Source of the DNA: Zoogloea sp.
GTDB taxonomy: Bacteria; Pseudomonadota; Gammaproteobacteria; Burkholderiales; Rhodocyclaceae
Assembly: GCF_023150065.1 (NCBI RefSeq)
Contig: NZ_JAKLLN010000009.1
Location: 1-64,000 of the forward strand
DNA: 64,000 bases
Direction of reading: 5' to 3'
Under the pieces are notes generated by a model. The model ran no database searches, was not told the origin of the DNA, and worked only from the letters and a program-made list of their open reading frames with translations. Positions 56,390 to 64,000 of this stretch are shown here, in pieces (the stretch's first letter is position 1; each line of letters starts with the position of its first letter). A program made the translations under genes and the position numbers.

Positions 56390-58533
56390 CGGCAAGTGAA
56401 AGCGCCCGCGTCCTGGTAGTGGACGATGACCCCCTGACCCGCCTGATGGCCTCCGAGGCCCTGCGGGAAGGCGGGCTCGTTACCCTGGAGGCCGAAGACG
56501 GGCTGCAGGCTTTGAGCCTGTTCGATTCGGCGCTGCCCGATCTCGTGCTGCTCGACGTGATGATGCCCGGCCTGAGTGGCTTCGAGGTTTGCCAGCAGCT
56601 GCGTGCCCGGCCGGGCGGGGCCCTGGTTCCGATCATCATGCTCACCGGGCTGGATGACGGTGATTCGGTGCAGCGTGCCTTCGAGGTGGGGGCCACCGAC
56701 TTCATCTCCAAGCCGATCAACTGGACCCTGCTGCGCTTCCGTATCCGCTACGTGCTGCGCTCGGCCCAGGTCATGAAGGAGCTGACCCGCAACAAGGAGA
56801 GCCTCTCCAACGCCCAGCGCATTGCTCGCCTGGGCAGCTGGGAGTGGTTTGTCCGGGAAAACCGGGTGCAGCGTTCGGACCAGTACTACCGGCTCTTCGG
56901 TCAGCCCGCCAGCGACTTCGGCGAGCATATGGAAGCCGTGCTGGAGCATGTCTATGTGCCTGACCGGCCCCTGGTGGCCGCAGCCCTAGACGGGGCCCGC
57001 CGGGGCATCGGCTTTCAGCTGACCTACCGGGTGGTATGGCCCGACGGCAGCGTGCGCACGGTGCTCGAGACGGTGGAGCCCGGCGACCCCGACGAGAACG
57101 CCGGATTGGTCATGGAAGGCAGCGCCCAGGACATCACCGATCAGGTGGATGCCCAGCGGCGCATCCGCCAACTGGCCTATTTCGACCACCTCACCGGCCT
57201 GCCCAACCGGGAGTTCTTCCGCGAAAACCTGCTGGGAGCCGCCGTGCGCTGCCTGCGCAATGACAGCCGTTGTGCGGTGATGGTGGTGGATATCGACCGC
57301 TTTGCCCGCATCAACGACAGCCTGGGGCCGGAGCGTGGTGATCAGGTGCTGCAGGTCATCGGCCACCGCCTGCGCGAGAGCATGGGTGACCGGGCCCCCG
57401 CCGAGCCGGCGGGCGGCGGCGCCCTGCCGAGCTTCAAGGTGGCCCGCCTGGCGGCGGACGAGTTCGGGATCCTGATGCCCGACGTGGGTGACCTGGACGA
57501 GATGCAGGCGGTTGCCCATCAGCTGTTGCGGGTCGTGCGGGCGCCCATCCACGTGCCGGGGCAGGACATCACCCTGTCGGCGCGCATCGGGCTGGCGGTG
57601 ATGCCCGACCACGCGGGCGACGCGGATGCACTGCTGAAGGCGGCCGAAACGGCGCTCAACCGTGCCAAGCGCACCAACGGTGAGCCGGTTGCCCTGTTTT
57701 CCGAAGAGATGAAAGTGGCGGCCTTCCTGCGCTTCACCCTCGAGGGCGAGTTGCGCCGGGCCATCGGTGATGACGAGCTGCGGGTGGTGTATCAACCCAT
57801 CGTCGATGCCGCCACCGGCACCATCGTCAAGGCCGAGGCCCTGGTGCGCTGGCCGCACATGGGGCGCGGGCCGGTGCCGCCCCCGGAGTTCATCTCCCTG
57901 GCCGAGGAGACCGGCATGATCGTGCCCCTCAGCCGCGCGGTGTTCGAGCAGGTGTGTGCCGACATTGCCGGGTGGGGCGCTGTCCTGCCGCCGGATTTCC
58001 GCATCAGCGTCAATCTCTCCGGCGTCAACTTCATGGATGCCCAGCTGATCCCCACGGTTCTGGCCGAGCTGGAGCGTGCCGGCGTGCCAGCCTCGCGGAT
58101 CGAGTTCGAGCTCACCGAGACGGTGCTGATGCGCGATCTGGATTACGCCACGAACATCCTGGCCCAGCTGCGCGAGATGGGGGTGCGGGTGGCGGTGGAC
58201 GACTTTGGTACGGGGTATTCATCCCTGGCCTATCTGCGCCGGCTGGCCGTGGATACCCTCAAGATCGACCGTTCCTTCGTGAACGAGCTGGATGATGGTC
58301 AGGGCATTGCCATCGTCGAGGCCGTGATCGGGTTGGCCCACAGCCTCGGGCTGGAAGTGGTGGCCGAGGGGGTCGAGACCGTCTCCCAGCTGTCGGCCCT
58401 GCATCAGCGGGGCTGTCACCTCATCCAGGGCTACCTTTTTGCCCGGCCCATGTCGGCCAAGATGCTCACCCAGGCCCTGCGCAACGGCATCCGCCTGCCC
58501 CAGGGGCTCGGCCCGTTGCCGGCCGGCCTGTAG
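56386..58533 (+). CDS. Response regulator with PAS, degenerate GGDEF and EAL domains
   Basis: Cytosolic protein of 715 residues. The receiver domain (about 8-125) has VVDDDPLT and phosphoacceptor aspartate in [13 protein letters not shown], followed by PAS (about 150-250), GGDEF-like (about 260-440) and EAL (about 460-700). The GGDEF motif reads AADEF near 356, so cyclase activity is probably lost. The EAL domain is complete: [37 protein letters not shown] and VVAEGVET. I infer a phosphorylation-controlled c-di-GMP phosphodiesterase as output of the upstream kinase. The ATG overlaps the kinase stop. Confidence 0.92.
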
Positions 58534-58541
58534 CGGGGGGC

Positions 58542-59459
58542 TCAGAGTTCTTTCAGGAGCCCGTGGAGATAGCCACGGGTGAAATGCGCCTGCTCCCGGA
58601 AGACCGGATCGGTCATCAGCAGCTTGTGCAGGGCCGGCAGGTTGTAGAAGGGCACCGCCGGGTAGAGGTGATGTTCCAGGTGATAGCTGATGTTGTAAGG
58701 AGCGATCAGCACGCGCTCGATCAGAAAGGGCTTCACCGTGCGCGTGGCCGTCAGCAGGTTGCTGTATTTCAGGTCGCCGAAGTGCTCCGCGAAGCTGCGG
58801 ATGTACTGGAACATCATGAAGGACGTGAGGAAGGGGACAACCCAGAACAGCAGGTACTGGGTCCATAGCCCCAGCAGGGTCAGCGTCGCGAACAGCAGCG
58901 CGTAGAAGACCCGCATCTGCAGCTTTTCCGCTTGCCCCTTCTTGTCCTTGCCGATGCGCCGGGCCATCCAGCGCAGGTCGGCGAGGCCCTGGTAGGCGAT
59001 GAGGTAGAGGAACAGGCGGCCCAGGAACTGCCCGCGGGTCTGGGGGCGGGCAAAGGCGGGGCGGCCTTCCTTGGCAACCCAGTCGGGATCGTCGCCGGTG
59101 TTGAGGTGCTGGTGATGGCTGATGTGATTGCGGCGGTAGCCGTCCACGTGAATCAGCATCGGAAAGCACACCAGCACGTCGGTGATGAGGTCGGACAGCT
59201 TGCGGTTGCTCAGAAAGCGGAAGTGGGCGGCATCGTGCATCACCACCGCCAGGGCGTGCATGCGCGAGCCGATCAGGATGACGGCCGGGATGTAGGTCCA
59301 GATGGAGAAATACCGGTTGGCGAGGGCGATGGTGCCGAGGATGAGTATCCACTCGAACACATAGGCCGCCAGCACCCGGGATGGCTTCACCTCGTAGAGC
59401 GGTTTCAGCGCTTCCTTGCCGATGCTCAGGTTCAGATCTCTTGCGTCATGGGTGGGCAT
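58542..59459 (-). CDS. Membrane fatty acid desaturase family protein
   Basis: Integral membrane di-iron desaturase or hydroxylase of 305 residues. The three histidine boxes are present: HDAAH, HISHHQH and HLEHHLYP, with hydrophobic segments between. It would introduce double bonds or hydroxyls into acyl chains or related lipids; the substrate cannot be told. It converges with the EAL gene and is preceded by a 227-base region without a gene. Confidence 0.88.
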   Translation of the reverse strand: MPTHDARDLNLSIGKEALKPLYEVKPSRVLAAYVFEWILILGTIALANRYFSIWTYIPAVILIGSRMHALAVVMHDAAHFRFLSNRKLSDLITDVLVCFPMLIHVDGYRRNHISHHQHLNTGDDPDWVAKEGRPAFARPQTRGQFLGRLFLYLIAYQGLADLRWMARRIGKDKKGQAEKLQMRVFYALLFATLTLLGLWTQYLLFWVVPFLTSFMMFQYIRSFAEHFGDLKYSNLLTATRTVKPFLIERVLIAPYNISYHLEHHLYPAVPFYNLPALHKLLMTDPVFREQAHFTRGYLHGLLKEL

Positions 59460-59653
59460 GCTGTCTGTCGGGGGGATATTGATTATGGGAATGGTCTGGC
59501 GTGCTCAATCATACCGCAGGCTGTTGCCCCGGTCGGCCTTGTGCAGCTAGTTGTTATGGATATCGGGAGACGCGGTGGCCGGGCCGGTGTGCCCGCCTGG
59601 CAAGCCTCTGCGGGCTGTTGGGGGGCTGCGGCGGGGGGCGTGGCAGGCGGGGT

Positions 59654-59681
59654 GGGCAGCGCCGTGTCATGGGCACTGCCC
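59654..59681 (-). terminator. Hairpin after the HD-GYP gene
   Basis: On the minus strand GGGCAGTGCC (59681-59672) pairs with GGCGCTGCCC (59663-59654), with one G-T pair. It begins 6 bases after the stop codon. No T run follows, so termination is uncertain. Confidence 0.4.
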
Positions 59682-59686
59682 GCAGC

Positions 59687-60982
59687 TCAGGTCGGGCGGC
59701 GATCCGGGCGGATGGCGATGGACAGGCGGTTGCCTTCCGAGGCTTCGAGCTCGCGCAGCTGGCGGATCAGGCTTTCGTCGAGCACAAAGTCGGCGGCCAG
59801 CAGCATCACCCCGTCGCGGGTGACGAGGTCACGTGCCAGCACCATGCCGGGCTTGAGGGAGGAGGGGTTGAGTTCGTTGCTGGTGCTGGCGATGGTCTCG
59901 GTGGCGCCCAGCACGTCCACCAGGGCATCCACCACCTGGGGACAGTAGCGCTTGCCCCGGTTCTGCTGGATGAAGGCGACCGCCTCGTCCTGCTTGAGCT
60001 TGCGCGGCGACAGGGTGCCGATCTGCAGGGCGTCGAAGTCGTTGGCCACGGCCAGAACCCGGGCGCCGTAAGGAATTGCCAGGCCGGACAGGCGGTCCGG
60101 GTAGCCCTGGCCGTCCCAGCGCTCGTGGTGGCCACGGATGAAGGTGCCCGCCTTGCGCAGGTTCTCCAGGCCCATCAGGGCGGCCTGGCCGGTGACCGGG
60201 TGCTTGCGCAGCAGGCCCAGCTCGTCACCGCTCATGTGGGAGACTGGCTTGGACAGCAGCTCGTCGGGCAGGCCGATCTTGCCCACGTCGTGGAGCAGGC
60301 CGGCCAGCATCACGTCCTGGGCCTCGGGGGCCGGGAAGTTGAGCTTGAGGGCGATCTTGCGGGCCAGGTCGGCGACGCGCCGGGAGTGGCCGGAGATCAC
60401 GCCCTCGCGCAGTTCGATCAGGTTGGAGAACACCCGGATGGAGGTCAGGAAGTTCTGCTTGAGCTTCTCGTGAGCCACCTTCAGCTCGCTGGTGCGGGCT
60501 TCGACCTTCTCCTCGAGGCTGGCGTTGAGGGCCTTGAGCTCTTCGTTCTGGGCGAAGGTGAGCTTTTCCAGCCGGATCTTCTCCCGCTCCAGGGCCTTGC
60601 GCTCAAGGGCTTCGCGCACGGTCAGCACCACGTCCTGATCGTTCCAGGGTTTGGAGATGTAGCGGGCGATCTGCCCGGAGTTGATGGCGGCGATGGTCGA
60701 TTCCATGTCGGCATAGCCGGTCAGCAGCAGGCGCACGGCGTCCGGGTGGCGCTGGCGGGCTTCGGACAGGAAGGCGGCGCCGTCCATGCCCGGCATGCGC
60801 ATGTCGGAGATGATCAGGTCCACGTGCTCCCGGTCGAGGATCTCGAGGCCTTCTGGGCCACCGCCGGCCACCAGCACGTTATAGCCGTGGGGGCGGAACA
60901 GGCGCCGCAGGGATGACAGGATGTTGGCTTCATCGTCCACGCACAGGAGGGTGAAGCTGCCGTTTTCGGGAGATGTACTCAT
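59687..60982 (-). CDS. HD-GYP domain response regulator, RpfG-like
   Basis: Response regulator of 431 residues. The receiver carries VDDE and phosphoacceptor D60 in LIISDMRMPGMDG. A coiled-coil linker (about 130-175) joins the HD-GYP domain, which keeps HSRRVADLA, LLHDVGKIGLPDELL and the GYP of HHERWDGQGYPDRLSG. HD-GYP proteins degrade c-di-GMP. A tail of about 70 residues contains LKPGMVLARDLVTRDGVMLLAA. The ATG overlaps the stop of the histidine kinase gene, its likely partner. Confidence 0.93.
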   Translation of the reverse strand: MSTSPENGSFTLLCVDDEANILSSLRRLFRPHGYNVLVAGGGPEGLEILDREHVDLIISDMRMPGMDGAAFLSEARQRHPDAVRLLLTGYADMESTIAAINSGQIARYISKPWNDQDVVLTVREALERKALEREKIRLEKLTFAQNEELKALNASLEEKVEARTSELKVAHEKLKQNFLTSIRVFSNLIELREGVISGHSRRVADLARKIALKLNFPAPEAQDVMLAGLLHDVGKIGLPDELLSKPVSHMSGDELGLLRKHPVTGQAALMGLENLRKAGTFIRGHHERWDGQGYPDRLSGLAIPYGARVLAVANDFDALQIGTLSPRKLKQDEAVAFIQQNRGKRYCPQVVDALVDVLGATETIASTSNELNPSSLKPGMVLARDLVTRDGVMLLAADFVLDESLIRQLRELEASEGNRLSIAIRPDRRPT

Positions 60983-62790
60983 GCTTGGGCTCCGGCAGAC
61001 GCGTCGTGGTGAACAGGCAGGGTGATGCGGAAGGTGGTGCCTGCCCCGGGCGTGCTGCTTACGCTGATGTTGCCACGGTGTTTCTGCACGATGCCATAGG
61101 ACAGGGACAGGCCGAGGCCGGTCCCCTTGCCGATGGGCTTGGTGGTGAAGAAGGGGTCGAAGATCTTGTCCATGATGTCCGGGGGAATGCCCTGGCCGTT
61201 GTCGGCGACCTCGATCCACACCTCCTCGCCCTGGAGGCCGGTGCGTACGGTGATGGTGCCGCGCTGCCCGTCGGGCACGGCCTGGGCGGCATTGACGAAA
61301 AGATTCATGAAGACCTGATTGAGCTGCGAGGGCAGGCATTCGACGAGGGGGAGCTGGCCATAGTCGCGGACGATGTCGGCCCGGTACTTGATTTCGTTGC
61401 TGGCGATGTTGAGGGTGCTGTCGAGGCCGTGATGAAGATCGGCGGCCTGCCAGTCCTGGGTGGTCTCGGCGCGGGAGAAGTCGCGCAGGTCCTGGACGAT
61501 CTGGCGTACCCGGTTGGTGCCTTCTTCGGATTCGCTGAGCAGTTGGTGGATGTCGTCACGCAGGTAGTCGAAGTCGGCGGCCTTCCGGGCGGCCTGGATG
61601 CGGGCCTGCTCGCTCGGCGGGAGTGTGTTCTCACTGCTTTCGTAGCAGCTCACCACGGTGAGGAGCTGTTCCACGTAGCCCTTCAGGCTGCGGATGTTGG
61701 AGTTCACATAGCCGATGGGGTTGTTGATCTCGTGGGCCACACCGGCGGCGAGCTGGCCGATGGAGGCCATTTTCTCGGACTGGACGAGCTGCTGCCGGGT
61801 GTCCTGCAGGCGGCAATTGAGCTCGGTGAGCTCGGCGTAGCGCTTCAGCAGTTCTGCCTCGGCCTTCTCCCGGCGGGCAATGTCCTGCTCCAGGCTGGCC
61901 TTGGCCTGCTGCAGCTGCTCGGTACGGCGTGCCACCTTGGCCTCCAGGTCGGCATGCATGCGCAACAGCTCGGTTTCGGCGGTCTTGCGTTCGGTGATGT
62001 CCTGCAGGGTCTCGATGGCACCGATGATCTCGCCCAGGGCGTTGCGCAGCGGGGCCGCGGTGAAGTACAGCCAGCGGCCCGTGTTGCCCATCTGGGGGAA
62101 GAAATCCTCGGCTTCGTAGGCGCCATCGATCGCCGGCGAGCGTCTGAGCTTCTTGGTGCCGTAGAACTCGAGCATGTCGTCGATCTGCCCCGACACGATG
62201 AGGTCGGCCATGATCGGCCGCTGGCTGGGGTAGAAGGCGGACCATTGATTGGAGGTGCCGACCAGGCTGCTGGCGGGCAGGCCGATGACCTGTTCGCAGG
62301 CGTGATTCCAGTGGGTGACCACGTGCCGGGCGTTGATCACCAGGGTGGGCACCGGGTCGGCGTCGATGATCTGGGTGAGCAGCTGCTGGGCCTGCTTCTG
62401 GGCGGCCTCGGCGCGCTTGCGCTCGGTCACGTCGATGAAGTTGCAGACGATGGTGCGCTGGCCCTGGAGGCTTTCATCGGAGACGGCCAGCTCCACCCAG
62501 CGCTCATCACCGGACCGGGTGATCAGCAGGGTTTCGTAGCGCGCCACCGGGTGTTCGCCGGCCAGTCGGGCGAGACCTCGTTCGCGGACGATGTCGCCGA
62601 CGCTGGCCGGGTAGAAGGCCCAGAAGTCCTTCTGGACCAGCTCCTCCGGGCTGAAGCCGCTCAGGCGGGACATGGCCTGGTTGGCATACAGCACCTTGCC
62701 GCCCCGGTGCAGCAGGAGCCCCGAGCTGAGACACTCGGCAAGGGGAAACAGCGTGCCGGACAGGGGGTAGGGGGAGGGCAGTTGGGGCAT
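60979..62790 (-). CDS. Cytosolic PAS-domain sensor histidine kinase
   Basis: Soluble kinase of 603 residues without membrane helices. Two PAS domains (about 20-125 and 140-265) are followed by a coiled coil (about 275-340), HisKA with the histidine of [15 protein letters not shown] and an ATPase domain ([32 protein letters not shown]). HATPase features resemble the NtrB-like HPK4 class. Start ATG 62790 is 3 bases after the HDOD stop. It likely phosphorylates the HD-GYP regulator downstream. Confidence 0.92.
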   Translation of the reverse strand: MPQLPSPYPLSGTLFPLAECLSSGLLLHRGGKVLYANQAMSRLSGFSPEELVQKDFWAFYPASVGDIVRERGLARLAGEHPVARYETLLITRSGDERWVELAVSDESLQGQRTIVCNFIDVTERKRAEAAQKQAQQLLTQIIDADPVPTLVINARHVVTHWNHACEQVIGLPASSLVGTSNQWSAFYPSQRPIMADLIVSGQIDDMLEFYGTKKLRRSPAIDGAYEAEDFFPQMGNTGRWLYFTAAPLRNALGEIIGAIETLQDITERKTAETELLRMHADLEAKVARRTEQLQQAKASLEQDIARREKAEAELLKRYAELTELNCRLQDTRQQLVQSEKMASIGQLAAGVAHEINNPIGYVNSNIRSLKGYVEQLLTVVSCYESSENTLPPSEQARIQAARKAADFDYLRDDIHQLLSESEEGTNRVRQIVQDLRDFSRAETTQDWQAADLHHGLDSTLNIASNEIKYRADIVRDYGQLPLVECLPSQLNQVFMNLFVNAAQAVPDGQRGTITVRTGLQGEEVWIEVADNGQGIPPDIMDKIFDPFFTTKPIGKGTGLGLSLSYGIVQKHRGNISVSSTPGAGTTFRITLPVHHDASAGAQA

Positions 62791-62793
62791 GGC

Positions 62794-63639
62794 CTATCCA
62801 AGCAGCGGTTCGTAACTGTCGAAGCGTGCCCGCGTTTCGGCCAGCACGGCGTTCAGGCTGTCCCAGTCGAGCCCCAGGGCGCTCACCGCGTCCTGGTCCA
62901 GGCTGGGCATCTGGCCGGGCTGATTGCCGTCCTGGTCCAGATCCAGGGCGTGGGCAATGGCATCGGCGTAATGGATGATCCCGGCAAGCCCGCCGGGCAT
63001 GCCCTGGGCGGGTCGGTGGTGCCAGGCCAGGGCGTCGACGATCTCGGCCGGGAAGTTCCAGCGCTGGGCCAGGGCGGCCCCCACTTCGCTGTGGTCGTAG
63101 CCGAAATGGCTGCGCTCGGCGTCCTCAAGGCGGCAGTCCCGGGCTGCCGCGACGCCCAGCACGGTGGCGAAGTCCTCCGGGTAGAGCACCAGCATGGCCA
63201 GGCGCCCGATGTCATGGAGGAGACCGGCGAGAAACAGTGCCTCCGGCGGGCGTTTGAGCGGGCTGGCCAGCGCCTGGGCGGCCACCGCGGTGCCCAGCAC
63301 GTGCCGCCAGAAACGGTTCTGGCTGAAGCCCGGGCTGTGGATGGCCGGAAGGCCGGACATCACGGATGCGGCCAGCACCAGTGAGCGGATGGCAGAAAGG
63401 CCTACCACCACGATGGCGTCATGGATCGACCCGACCCGCGACTGCAGCCCGTAGAAGGGGGAGTTGGCGACCCGCAGCACCCGGGCGGTGATGACCTGGT
63501 CCTGGGAGATGTGCCGGGCCAGGGTATCGATGTCGATGTCGGCGCCAGCCATGGACTGAAGCACCTCGATCGCCACCGCCGGCATCGCGGGCAGCTTCTG
63601 CACCTGGCCGATCATCTCCTCGAGGCTGGGCGGCTTCAT
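62794..63639 (-). CDS. HDOD domain protein
   Basis: Signalling protein of 281 residues with one HDOD domain (about 10-210), beginning LEEMIGQVQKLPAMPAVAIEVLQ and with LARHISQDQVITARVLRVANSPFYG and LFLAGLLHDIGRLAML. HDOD proteins are usually regulatory scaffolds without proven enzyme activity. The ATG overlaps the stop of the small upstream gene and the kinase follows after 3 bases. Confidence 0.9.
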   Translation of the reverse strand: MKPPSLEEMIGQVQKLPAMPAVAIEVLQSMAGADIDIDTLARHISQDQVITARVLRVANSPFYGLQSRVGSIHDAIVVVGLSAIRSLVLAASVMSGLPAIHSPGFSQNRFWRHVLGTAVAAQALASPLKRPPEALFLAGLLHDIGRLAMLVLYPEDFATVLGVAAARDCRLEDAERSHFGYDHSEVGAALAQRWNFPAEIVDALAWHHRPAQGMPGGLAGIIHYADAIAHALDLDQDGNQPGQMPSLDQDAVSALGLDWDSLNAVLAETRARFDSYEPLLG

Positions 63640-63950
63640 TTTCCGGACGCCTGGCGGAAAGCCAGCACGGCGTGGAGCAGGGCCTGGGAGCCTGCCTCGT
63701 CGGCGGTATGGCGGAACAGGTACATGACCCGCGCGCGGATCTTCTCGTGCTGCCGGGCGAGGGCCTCGGGGTCTTCCGGCGGGCAGATGGCCAGCATGCC
63801 GATGCCGCGCCGCTGCAGGCTTTCCAGGTGGGCGGCAGTGAGGCTCAGGCCCGCCGGCAGGAGCACCGCACCGGCGCCGTCCGTCACCGGAGCGGCCAGC
63901 ACGGCACCCGGCAGCGTCTCGTCAAGGGGCTGAATCAGGGGGGCGTTCAT
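63636..63950 (-). CDS. Small protein with HD-GYP N-terminal-like module
   Basis: Hypothetical protein of 104 residues. Its first half (GAVLLPAGLSLTAAHLESLQ, then RRGIGML) resembles the short module that precedes many HD-GYP and some PilZ domains; the PilZ protein at 29690 starts with the same pattern. The second half is helical. No signal peptide. It overlaps HDOD and upstream reading frames by ATGA junctions, so it is part of the signalling operon. Confidence 0.75.
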   Translation of the reverse strand: MNAPLIQPLDETLPGAVLAAPVTDGAGAVLLPAGLSLTAAHLESLQRRGIGMLAICPPEDPEALARQHEKIRARVMYLFRHTADEAGSQALLHAVLAFRQASGK

Positions 63951-64000
63951 GGGGTGCTGGCACAGCCGTTGAAGGTGAGCAGGCAGCCGCGGCTTGCCGT
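63947..64000 (-). CDS. Partial upstream gene of the signalling operon
   Basis: A reading frame open to the window edge ends with TGA at 63949-63947, overlapping the next ATG as ATGA. Only 17 residues (ending FNGCASTP) are visible, so no family can be named. The call rests on the repeated ATGA coupling seen in this operon. Confidence 0.4.
   Translation of the reverse strand, partial: TASRGCLLTFNGCASTP

Noticed and set aside
59460-59686. Possible small gene between the desaturase and HD-GYP genes
   Set aside because: Frames there are short or run antisense through the HD-GYP gene, with no ribosome binding site or recognisable sequence.

Overview
The window reads as a stretch of a GC-rich betaproteobacterial chromosome, most likely Rhodocyclales (Azospira, Dechloromonas, Thauera or Azoarcus relatives). 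The basis is gene content and order: petABC followed by sspA-sspB, rplU-rpmA-obg-proB, dnaX-ybaB-recR beside a short SRP RNA, a neutral trimeric-type porin, class I cytochrome c, a hemerythrin-like protein, and very many c-di-GMP and two-component proteins. The assignment is inference from style and synteny, not from a database search. No tRNA, rRNA, insertion sequence, prophage or CRISPR array was seen.

Layout. 1-2439: a CpxR/CpxA-like two-component pair preceded by an array of GTAAA-type half sites. 2474-5578: SRP RNA, then dnaX-ybaB-recR. 5615-20378 (minus strand): a five-gene operon encoding a 2978-residue repeat protein with an N-terminal LEPRHLFDGA motif and DUF4347-like domain, a TolC-family outer membrane lipoprotein, two HlyD-type adaptors (one with a GAF-like N-terminus) and a fusion of a PqqD-like domain, an M50-type membrane zinc peptidase and a HlyD adaptor. 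No ABC ATPase accompanies it. 20623-24725: CoA transferase, galE, a DUF2237 protein and dacB. 24990-28866: cytochrome bc1 complex and sspA-sspB. 28968-36735: hemerythrin, PilZ protein, dadA, fbp and putA. 36770-40432: tamA, cytochrome c and porin. 40606-43540 (minus): rplU-rpmA and obg-proB. 43625-48758 (minus): a membrane-anchored NTF2-like protein, then an operon of a GGDEF-EAL sensor, an outer membrane porin and a small periplasmic binding-like protein. 49017-50738: glnS. 51032-58533: an operon of TonB-dependent receptor, YfiR-like protein, hybrid histidine kinase and REC-PAS-GGDEF-EAL protein. 58542-59459: fatty acid desaturase. 59687 to the right edge (minus): a signalling operon with HD-GYP response regulator, PAS histidine kinase, HDOD protein and two small or partial genes.

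How it fits together. The housekeeping blocks are ordinary. The most unusual part is 5615-20378: it has the periplasmic and outer membrane parts of a type I-like exporter plus a giant exported adhesin-like substrate, but a membrane metallopeptidase-adaptor fusion stands where the ABC transporter would normally be. The second theme is surface-coupled c-di-GMP signalling. Two separate operons each pair an outer membrane protein with a small periplasmic protein and a membrane sensor that ends in GGDEF/EAL or phosphorelay domains, and a PilZ effector, an HD-GYP protein and HDOD proteins lie in the same window.
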